Assembly: GCF_000294655.1 (NCBI RefSeq)
Contig: NZ_CAHP01000032.1
Coordinates: 1-62,024, forward strand
Direction: 5' to 3'
Length of the DNA stretch: 62,024 nt
Origin: Magnetospirillum molischianum DSM 120
GTDB lineage: Bacteria > Pseudomonadota > Alphaproteobacteria > Rhodospirillales > Magnetospirillaceae
The position numbers were made by a program, and so were the translations under genes. The notes beneath the pieces are model-generated. The model saw nothing but the letters and a program-made list of their open reading frames with translations, ran no database searches and was not told where the DNA came from. This document shows positions 17,497 through 24,378 of the stretch, one piece after another (position 1 is the first letter of the stretch; each line of letters begins with the position of its first letter).

Positions 17497-18345
17497 ATGA
17501 GAGATATTTCCGAAATCCTGAACCGTAATCAGGATAGTCTGCGCACCGTCTGGTTCGAACGAATTTCCGAGTTCGCCAAGGACCGGATCAGCCAGCCGCA
17601 GATCGCACGCCTGATCAAGGCCGAGGCAGGTGACTTCCTGGATGCTTTGTGCCGCGCCATCGAAGCGGGCGGCGACGACATCGACGGTCCGGCCTATGTT
17701 GACCTCCTCGACCTTGCCACCTCCCTCAGCTCCGCCAGAGCGCGCGACGGCTTCTCTCCGACCGAAACCGCCGGTTTCGTTCTAACGCTGAAGGACGCGA
17801 TGATCCCGATGCTGGTGCGGGAATTAGGCGACAGCCCCCCGAGGTTGGCGTCCCAACTGGCGACAATCAGTAGCATCGTCGATCATCTCGCGCTCGCGAC
17901 CTTCAATGCCTATCTGAAGGCGCGCGAAAGCATCATAGAACGGCAAAGCCGGGCGATCCTCGACCTTTCGACCCCAACCTTGCGGGTATGGCAGCACATC
18001 GTACTGATGCCGCTGGTGGGAATCATCGACACCCAACGGGCGCAAAAGGTGATGGAAGATCTTCTGACCGCAATCGCGCGCGAGGAAGCTCATGTCGCCA
18101 TCCTCGACGTCACAGGTGTGCCGGTAATCGACACACGGGTTGCCCTTCACCTGACCAAAACCGTCAGCGCCGCAAGTATGCTGGGAGCAAAGGTAATCCT
18201 GACCGGAATCAGCCCGGATGCGGCCCAGACCCTGGTCAAGCTCGATGTAGATCTCGGCAGCCTGAAGACCTGCGGCACGTTACGGGCCGGTCTGTCGGAA
18301 GCGTTGCGCCATATCGGTCAACGTATTGTCCCAATCGGAGGATAA
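17497..18345 (+). CDS. rsbR: RsbR-type stressosome scaffold/sensor protein
   Basis: This 282-aa protein has an N-terminal helical sensor-type region (about residues 1-155, RsbRD-like) joined by a helix to a C-terminal STAS domain (160-275). The STAS part matches Bacillus RsbR closely: [35 protein letters not shown], and [13 protein letters not shown]213 in VIDT is at the site phosphorylated by RsbT in RsbR proteins. RsbR and RsbS form the large cytoplasmic stressosome that sequesters RsbT. It is preceded by GGGAGGAG and followed four bases later by rsbS. Its N-terminal domain is probably the sensory or docking part. Confidence 0.92.
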   Translation: MRDISEILNRNQDSLRTVWFERISEFAKDRISQPQIARLIKAEAGDFLDALCRAIEAGGDDIDGPAYVDLLDLATSLSSARARDGFSPTETAGFVLTLKDAMIPMLVRELGDSPPRLASQLATISSIVDHLALATFNAYLKARESIIERQSRAILDLSTPTLRVWQHIVLMPLVGIIDTQRAQKVMEDLLTAIAREEAHVAILDVTGVPVIDTRVALHLTKTVSAASMLGAKVILTGISPDAAQTLVKLDVDLGSLKTCGTLRAGLSEALRHIGQRIVPIGG

Positions 18346-18349
18346 GTCG

Positions 18350-18760
18350 ATGCGGGTCCCTGTTCTACGCCTCGGACATATTCTTCTGACTTCGGTACAG
18401 TCCGATCTGACCGATGAACAGGCCATGACGTTACAGGGAGACATTCTGGAGCTTCTCCGCGACGGTAAAGCCGATGGGATCGTGATCGACATTACTTCTG
18501 TCGATGTCGTCGATTCTTACATGGCCCGAGTTCTCAACGAGACGGCACGAATGGCCCGAATCATGGGCGGAGAAGTCGTGTTGACCGGAATGCAGCCCCT
18601 CGTCGCCTTGACCTTGGTCGAAATGGGACGCGAGATCATCGGCGTTGAAACCGCCCTGGATCTCGAAAGCGGAGTTGAACGACTAAAATCCTCGCTGGCG
18701 CGGCGAGATCGCGACCGAAACGACACACGCGCGAATCCAGGTGACCGATATGGCGAATGA
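18350..18760 (+). CDS. rsbS: RsbS-type STAS protein
   Basis: This 136-aa protein is a single STAS domain with the RsbS hallmarks IDITSVDVVDSYMARVLNET and VLTGMQPLVALTLVEMG. S56 in VVDS corresponds to the serine phosphorylated by RsbT (S59 in Bacillus). The ATG at this position follows a perfect GGAGG, better than an upstream alternative. The C-terminus carries a polar tail (RRDRDRNDTRANPGDRYG) longer than in Bacillus. In the family, RsbS is the core stressosome brick whose phosphorylation releases RsbT. Confidence 0.94.
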   Translation: MRVPVLRLGHILLTSVQSDLTDEQAMTLQGDILELLRDGKADGIVIDITSVDVVDSYMARVLNETARMARIMGGEVVLTGMQPLVALTLVEMGREIIGVETALDLESGVERLKSSLARRDRDRNDTRANPGDRYGE

Positions 18761-19157
18761 AACCGACATCACGGTCGAAGTTCACAGTCAGGAAGACATC
18801 ATCACCGCCCGCCAATCCGGGCGCGAACTGGCGCGGCAATCTGGATTCGGCACCGTCGATCAGACCCGGCTCGCCACCGTTATTTCCGAATTGGTCCGCA
18901 ACGCATTGGTCTATGCCGGCGGTGGCACGTGCCGGATTTATAGCGATATTTCCGACAGTCAGCGCACTCTTCATTTGGTCGTTTCGGACGAAGGGCCGGG
19001 CATTGTCGATGTCCCCCGAGCGCTAGAACCAGGATTCTCAAGCGGTGGCGGCCTCGGCCTCGGCCTACCTGCGGTACGGCGGTTGATGGACGATATGACA
19101 ATCGACACTCATCCGACCGGCACGGTGATCCACGCCAGAATGACCAGGAAGCGATAA
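18750..19157 (+). CDS. rsbT: RsbT-type serine/threonine kinase (first copy)
   Basis: This 135-aa GHKL kinase shows strong RsbT identity: DIITARQSGRELARQSGFGT, N box ISELVRNALVYAG, DEGPGI, and PGFSSGGGLGLGLPAVRRLM. RsbT phosphorylates RsbR and RsbS and, once released, binds a partner through its RsbU-like domain. The ATG overlaps the rsbS end by 11 bases with AGGTGA upstream. A GTG nine bases earlier is an alternative start. Confidence 0.93.
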   Translation: MANETDITVEVHSQEDIITARQSGRELARQSGFGTVDQTRLATVISELVRNALVYAGGGTCRIYSDISDSQRTLHLVVSDEGPGIVDVPRALEPGFSSGGGLGLGLPAVRRLMDDMTIDTHPTGTVIHARMTRKR

Positions 19158-19159
19158 TT

Positions 19160-19564
19160 GTGGAAAAAACGATCAATTTCAGCGTGCAGAACGAATTGGA
19201 CGGAACCGAGGTGCGTCTGTACGCACGCCAAATGGCCCAATCACTGGGCTTGCCGCATGCTCGGGTTTATCGGTTGAGCACGGCGATATCTGAACTGGTC
19301 AACAATTTGGCGTTCCACACCGTCAAAGGCGGCATCGTCCACCTGACCCCGATCGAAGATTGCGGGAAAATAGGAATTGAGGTTGTCACCGAGGATGACG
19401 GCCCCGGTATCGACAATATCGAGCTCGCGATGCAAGACGGATTCTCGACGAATGGAGGTTTAGGCAGTGGACTTCCCGGAATCCAGCGGCTGATGGACGA
19501 GTTCCACCTCGAATCGAAGCTGGGATCAGGAACCCGAGTTGTGGCAAGGATTTGGGATCGATGA
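19160..19564 (+). CDS. RsbT-type serine/threonine kinase (second copy)
   Basis: This is a second complete RsbT-like ATPase of 134 aa, two bases after the first: RLYARQMAQSLGLPHARVYR, N box ISELVNNLAFHT, EDDGPGIDNIE and QDGFSTNGGLGSGLPGIQRL, then DEFHLESKLGSGTRV. It has all ATP-binding boxes. It is clearly paralogous but not near-identical to the first copy, so the pair is an old duplication that may have split the roles of phosphorylating the stressosome and activating the partner. A GTG (or the TTG two bases earlier) starts it. Confidence 0.9.
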   Translation: MEKTINFSVQNELDGTEVRLYARQMAQSLGLPHARVYRLSTAISELVNNLAFHTVKGGIVHLTPIEDCGKIGIEVVTEDDGPGIDNIELAMQDGFSTNGGLGSGLPGIQRLMDEFHLESKLGSGTRVVARIWDR

Positions 19565-20145
19565 TCATCGGCAGCGCGATACGGCCTATCGGCGGAGAAT
19601 TTCACTGCGGTGATGCCGCGAAATGGTGGATGGACGGGCCGAACTGGACGCTGTGTCTGGCCGATGGTCTGGGCCATGGTCGCGATGCCGCCGATGCGGC
19701 CCGCGCCGCGTTGACACATGCCGAACTGTGCCGCTCGCTGCCACCCGCCGCAATGCTGGAGGAAATCGACCGGAAGATCCGCGATACCCGCGGCTGTGCA
19801 ATGACGATAATCCAGCTCGATTCAGAGGCCAGGACCTTGTGCCATGCCGGAATCGGCAACGTCCGCGCCGGCCTGTTCGGTGAGCGCTCTTTCCGCTTCG
19901 AGGGAACTCCGGGAATTGTCGGCGGCAGAATCCGCCAGCCTCAGACGGTCGAAGCCAACTGGATGAATGGCGATGTCCTGGTGATATGGACCGATGGACT
20001 CGCCACCTCTTTGACTCTGGCCGAGGATTGCCTGCGGCTGAAAGCCGACCCTGATCGCCTGGCCCACCGCCTCCTGGTCCGTTTCGAAACGCCTCGGGAC
20101 GATGCCGGTGTCCTGTGCTGCTACCTGGAGAGCGACGGAGCATGA
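19561..20145 (+). CDS. rsbX: RsbX-type PP2C phosphatase
   Basis: This 194-aa SpoIIE/PP2C-type phosphatase is the size of RsbX. Metal-binding acidic motifs are visible: the Asp in HCGDAAK, ADGLGHGRDAADAAR, VIWTDGLA and ETPRDDAGVLCC. In stressosome modules RsbX dephosphorylates RsbR and RsbS and resets the complex. Its ATG overlaps the stop of the second RsbT gene (ATGA), and its own stop overlaps the kinase gene in the same way. It has no N-terminal RsbU-type domain, so it is the reset enzyme rather than an output phosphatase. Confidence 0.9.
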   Translation: MIIGSAIRPIGGEFHCGDAAKWWMDGPNWTLCLADGLGHGRDAADAARAALTHAELCRSLPPAAMLEEIDRKIRDTRGCAMTIIQLDSEARTLCHAGIGNVRAGLFGERSFRFEGTPGIVGGRIRQPQTVEANWMNGDVLVIWTDGLATSLTLAEDCLRLKADPDRLAHRLLVRFETPRDDAGVLCCYLESDGA

Positions 20146-21191
20146 ATGACGAATGCGCCGACGCTTATGCCGACCTGACCCGAACCTATGTCCTGGTCGG
20201 CGACGAATTGGCGCTAATCGCCATCGCCAGCCTTGGCCGCGATCTGGTCGCGGACGAAATCCCAATCGAGGAAATCGCCGGCCTGCATGAAGTGGCGATG
20301 CTCGGCTTGCTAGAGAGTTGCCCGACGGCGATGAATGAAGAGTCGGTGCACCGGGCCTCGACCTGTCTGGCCGAACTGATGATGTCGTTTTCGGGAGCGT
20401 TTCGCGAAAGAACAGAACTGCTCGAACGCGAAAAGGCACTGGAGCAGGAACGGGTCGAACGCGACCGTCAGCGTCGCGAGTCGCTCGGCCAGTTCGTCGG
20501 CGGCGTTGCGCACGAGATCAATAATTTACTGCAACCGATACAAGGGTTGGCGGAACTGGCGCTGGAAGATCACGACGAGAACAGCGAAATCAGCCAGTCT
20601 CTGCGGACTATTCTCGACTGCGCGGTTCAAGCCGCCGCCATCGTTCGCGGCATTCTGACCTATGTTCGCCAACAAACTCCAGTACCTCAACCGATCCGGC
20701 TCGGGTACGTGGTCGAACGCTGCGTCGGGTTCTTGCGTGCGGTCACTCTGCCCGGCCTCAGCATCGAGGTTTCCATTGCCAACCACGATGCCTTGGTCAT
20801 CGGCGACGACAGTGAGTTCACCCAAATTCTGATGAATTTGGTCAATAATGCCTTCCACGCCATGAACTACTCCGGGACGGTTGGCATCAGAGTCGATCTT
20901 CTGGCCGCATCGGGAGGAGTTGAGATGCCGAACGGCAACGAACAGGCTCCTCACGCCCGGTTAACCGTCACCGACCAAGGATGCGGCATGACGGACGACG
21001 TTCTCGCCCACGCCTTTGACCCATTCTTCACCACCAAGGGACCGGGCGAGGGAACTGGTCTCGGCCTCGCCATTGTGCGCGGCATCGTCCGCTCGTGGGG
21101 CGGCGAAGTGGTGATCGATACCGCTCCGGGCAAAGGAACCTCTATAATAATCCTTCTGCCCCTGATCGCCGCACCAGCCGCCTCTGCCTGA
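20142..21191 (+). CDS. Histidine kinase with RsbU-like N-terminal domain
   Basis: This 349-aa soluble kinase ends the locus. Residues 1-95 are helical and read like the RsbT-binding domain of RsbU: LGRDLVADEIPIEEIAGLHE aligns with a stretch of Bacillus RsbU containing EHQIPPEEIISIH, followed by LAELMMSFSGAFRE. A coiled coil (about 90-115) leads to the HisKA domain with H124 in GGVAHEINNLLQPI. The HATPase follows, with LMNLVNNAFHAM, TDQGCGM, DPFFTTKGPGEGTGLGLAIV and a C-terminal strand. There is no receiver or membrane segment. Position and docking domain suggest that freed RsbT controls this kinase. Its target regulator is unknown; receivers 1-4 are candidates. Confidence 0.85.
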   Translation: MNDECADAYADLTRTYVLVGDELALIAIASLGRDLVADEIPIEEIAGLHEVAMLGLLESCPTAMNEESVHRASTCLAELMMSFSGAFRERTELLEREKALEQERVERDRQRRESLGQFVGGVAHEINNLLQPIQGLAELALEDHDENSEISQSLRTILDCAVQAAAIVRGILTYVRQQTPVPQPIRLGYVVERCVGFLRAVTLPGLSIEVSIANHDALVIGDDSEFTQILMNLVNNAFHAMNYSGTVGIRVDLLAASGGVEMPNGNEQAPHARLTVTDQGCGMTDDVLAHAFDPFFTTKGPGEGTGLGLAIVRGIVRSWGGEVVIDTAPGKGTSIIILLPLIAAPAASA

Positions 21192-21437
21192 GCGTCAAAC
21201 GAAGAAGACGAGCGAATCGCGCGCCTACCGGACACCCCTCGATTTAACCCGTTGGCCGGTTGGTATAAGTCGAAGGACGAAAGGATACCGACCTCGGTAA
21301 TCCCCCCATTTTTAGCGGGGGTTGGACAACGAAACCGGCCCGTTGGACGGACTGCATCAAGACCTGGACACTTCCGGAAACTGGCGTCCTGTCAGAATTA
21401 ATGATTCCATCCTTGGAGGCTGAGATGCGAGGGCGGA
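21192..21437. other. Gap between the locus and the right-hand insertion sequences
   Basis: No gene is visible. A short hairpin (CCCCC at 21303-21307, GGGGG at 21317-21321, followed by TT) may be a weak terminator for the upstream operon or part of the IS5 element end. The sequence just before the transposase carries GGAGG. Confidence 0.35.
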
Positions 21438-22394
21438 ATGGTCGTTCAGCATGGGTTCTGGGATATCGAGCATCGTCTGGCGGAATTATCGGCCGAGGGT
21501 GATCCACTGGAAAAGCTGTCGGCGACGGTGGATTTCGAGGTGTTCCGGCCGGTTCTGGAGCGGGCATTGCGGCGGCGGATCGATCCGGCGAAAGGCGGCC
21601 GTCCGGGCTTCGACGTCGTGCTGAAATTCAAAATGCTGGTGCTGCAGTCGCTGCACGGTCTGGCGCTCCAGCAGACCTCGTATCTGGTCCGCGACCGATT
21701 GAGCTGGATGCGGTTTTGTGGCCTTGGCCCAGGCGATGCGGTGCCGGATGCCAACACGCTGTGGGATTTCCGCGAGGCGTTGATCTCGGCCGGTGCCCTG
21801 GACGATTTATTCCAGCGCCTCGACCAGGCGATCGTTGCCGCGGGCTATCTGCCGATGTCGGGTCAGATTATCGATGCGACCCTGGTGTCCGCCCCGCGAG
21901 GCCGTAACACCGAAGCCGAGAAGAGCGAGATCAAAGCCGGTCGCATCCCCGAGGGTTGGAAATCGAAGCCCGCCAAACTGCGGCAAAAAGACCGGGATGC
22001 CCGTTGGACGGTGAAGTTCTCCAAGGGCAAGACAAAGGAGGATGGCACGCCTCAGGGCGATATCGCCATCCCGCACTTCGGCTACAAGAACCATATTTCG
22101 ATCGACCGCAAACACGGCATCATCCGCCGCTTCATCGTCACCGATGCCGCCGCTGCGGATGGCGCCCGCCTGCGTGAGGGGCTGATCGACCCGGCCACCA
22201 ACACCGCTTCCGATGTCTGGGCCGACACCGCTTATCGCTCCCAGGCCAACACTCGCCTCTTTACCGCCACATCGGCCGGTCTGCGCTGGTTTCCGGAAGT
22301 GTCCACCTCGCCAACGCGGCGGTCCGCAAGCAGAAGATCTATTCCAGAGATGGGATGGTTCCCCGCGAGGTGCTGCACGCCGTACGGCCAGTAG
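21438..22394 (+). pseudogene. IS5-family transposase, 3' truncated
   Basis: The N-terminal two thirds are an intact IS5-type transposase: LVRDRLSWMRFCGLGPGDAV, DANTLWDFREALI, GYLPMSGQIIDATLV, SKPAKLRQKDRDARWTVKFS, HFGYKNHISIDRKHGIIR and VWADTAYRSQANTR. After that the family's usual C-terminal block (IHRKK, HVEHVF and the catalytic Glu) is missing; the frame runs into unrelated repeat-like sequence. The element therefore cannot transpose by itself. It is related to, but different from, the IS5 fragment at 3535. Confidence 0.8.
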
Positions 22395-22420
22395 CGCCTG
22401 ACGCCGCCCCCGGAGGGGCG
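22344..22420 (+). repeat. Structured repeat, first copy
   Basis: This unit of about 77 bases runs from CCAGAGATGGGA through CCCCGCGAGGT, the palindrome GCCGTACGGC and GCGCCTGACGCCGC to a GC-rich hairpin (CGCCCCCGGAGGGGCG). A diverged second copy starts 194 bases downstream. It occupies the broken end of the IS5 transposase gene. It could be a mobile repeat or a piece of a repeated coding sequence, since both copies can be read as SRDGxVPxEV peptides. Confidence 0.6.
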
Positions 22421-22537
22421 TTTCCTCGTGCGGGAACCAAGGCCAATATACTCTCGCGCGACGAGGTTCTCAAATCGAACCATCCCTACGGTTCGACCGA
22501 CCTGAGCCGGTCACCAGACTGAAAGAAAGCCGCGACT

Positions 22538-22613
22538 CCAGGGATGGGAAAGTCCCCGCCGAGGTTAACCGCGCCGTACGGCCATCATTGCCTAACGCCG
22601 CTCCGAAGAGCGC
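22538..22613 (+). repeat. Structured repeat, second copy
   Basis: This diverged copy of the unit at 22344 has CCAGGGATGGGA, GTCCCCGCCGAGGT, CGCCGTACGGCC and TTGCCTAACGCCGC, followed by a weaker hairpin around CTCCGAAGAG. Spacing of conserved blocks is kept while sequence differs at roughly a quarter of positions, which suggests an old duplication with some constraint on structure. Confidence 0.6.
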
Positions 22614-22749
22614 CCTTCGGTCGGTCCCTAGCCCGGATTATTCATCAGTTCGCGTAAAGATGCTGGCGGATGCAGCATAACCATCTGAAATCGTGTATGA
22701 TTCTGGTGTTCAAGCAAGACCACCACGATCACACGGAGTTGCATCCGCC

Positions 22750-24070
22750 ATGGGAGAGGTTACCGGTGTTTTGCCAGGGCTTCCAGCGATCTGCGGCAAG
22801 CCTGTTCACGTCGCCTTCGATGGAGGCCAACTGACGTCCGATGCCGGCGTTTTGGTGCTGGCCGAGATCGACCGGCGACTGGGGATTTCGGAGCGACTGG
22901 CCGGATGCCTCGAAGACCGGCGCGCACCCGAGCGGGTTCGGCACAGCCATGCCGGGATGATCCGGTTTCGGGCTTTGATGATCGCCGCCGGTTATCCCGA
23001 CGCCAACGATTGCGATACTCTGCGATCCGATCCGGCCTTTAAGATGGCGGTAGATCGGTTGCCCGAGAGCGGCGCCGATCTGTGTTCGCAGCCGACCATC
23101 AGCCGGTTGGAGAACCTGCCGGGGCCGGTGGCGTTGAAGCGGATGATGGCGGCGATGGTCGATCTGTTCTGCGATAGCTTCGCCGATGTGCCCCGGCGGA
23201 TCGTTCTCGACATCGACGACACCGAGGACAAGGCGCACGGAGCGCAGCAACTCTCACTGTTCAACGCCCATTACGACAGCCGCTGCTTCCTGCCGATCCA
23301 TATCTATGAAGCCACCACCGGCAAGCCGGTCGCCTTCATCCTGCGCCCCGGCAAGACGCCGGACGGCGCCGAAGTCGCCCTCGTGTTGCGCCATCCGCGC
23401 CCGCTGGCCGCGTGTCGAAATCATGGTGCGCGGCGACAGCCATTACGGCCGTCCCGAGGCGATGGCCTGGTGCGAGAGCAACCGGATCGGCTACATCTTT
23501 TCTCTCGGCGGCAATAAGGTTCTGCTGGCCCGCGTCACCGATCTGGCCGAACAGGCCGCCCTGGGCCGGATCGACGGTGAGGCCGGGAAGGTCCGCCGCT
23601 ATGGCGAGTTCCACTATGCCGCCAAAAGCTGGAAGAAGACCGAGCGCCGCGTCATCGCCCGTGTCGAGGCGTCGGCGCAGGGAACCGATTCGCGCTTCAT
23701 CGTCACCAATCTCAGAGGGTTGCCCGGAACGCTCTACGAAAAGATCTACTGCCACCGCGGCCAGATGGAGAACCTGATTAAGGCCCACAAGCTGCACTTG
23801 GCCTCCGACCGAACCTCCTGCTCCAGCGCCACGGCCAACCAGTTCCGCCTGCTTATCCACACCGCCGCCTACTGGCTGATCCATACCCTGCGCGGCTTGG
23901 CACCCAAGACATCGTTCTGGCGCGATGCCCAGTTCGACACCATTCGCATGAACCTCATCAAGATCGCCGCCCGCGTCACCGAGATGGTCACCCGCATCAA
24001 GGTTGCCCTGCCGTCGAGCTACCCCCATCAAGAAAGTCTGGCGCTGCTCGATCCGGCTGCCTCCGGCTGA
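22750..24070 (+). pseudogene. IS1380-family transposase, frameshifted
   Basis: The N-terminal part (FDGGQLTSDAGVLVLAEIDR, RFRALMIAAGYPDANDCDTL, then RIVLDIDDTEDKAHG) and the C-terminal part (VRGDSHYGRPEAMAWCESN, YCHRGQMENLIK, FRLLIHTAAYWL) belong to an IS1380 DDE transposase of about 440 aa. A frame change near 23400, around CCGCTGGCCGCG, separates them, so the gene is inactive unless frameshifting occurs. A possible left terminus CCTAGCCCGGATTATTCAT lies at about 22627. No matching right terminus is visible, so the right end was lost. Confidence 0.82.
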
Positions 24071-24290
24071 CTATGGCACCGGCCCCCACCTCATTACCCT
24101 GTTCCAATCCGCCGACCGCTCGACTCTGTTTCACGAATCCGCCCATCTGTGGCTGCAAGAACTGATCGACCATGCCAACGCAGCGGACGCACCGGCAGCC
24201 TTCCGCGCCGACCTCGACGCGGCGATCAAATGGATGGGGGGCGAGCATTGGGGCCAGATCGGGGATCGCGAGTATTGTCGGTTTGCCGTA
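24069..24290 (+). pseudogene. Fragment of a phage/plasmid polyvalent protein with a zincin motif
   Basis: About 74 residues are readable with no start: HLITLFQSADRSTLFHESAH, then LWLQELIDHANAADAPAAF and IKWMGG. The HESAH motif (HExxH type) with this context is found in large multi-domain proteins of plasmids and Mu-like phages that carry a metallopeptidase domain. It abuts the end of the IS1380 transposase directly. It is a relic, not a functional gene. Confidence 0.5.
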
Positions 24291-24333
24291 GATACGGCAA
24301 AGTTCCCCACACAGCCTATGTCTTCACGCAAAC

Positions 24334-24366
24334 GGCTCCCCCGTTCCGCTGGGAAACGAGGGAGCC
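24334..24366 (-). terminator. Probable terminator of the hydrogenase operon
   Basis: On the minus strand GGCTCCCTCGTT pairs with AACGGGGGAGCC around a nine-base loop, 12 bases after the hydA stop codon. The following bases GTTTGCG give only a short T-run, so termination may be partial. Confidence 0.55.
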
Positions 24367-24378
24367 GCTCTTGTCCGT

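Noticed and set aside
18326-18349. An earlier start for rsbS giving MSQSEDKS at the N-terminus
   Set aside because: The ATG at 18350 has a perfect GGAGG at ideal distance, and RsbS proteins begin close to the first STAS strand.
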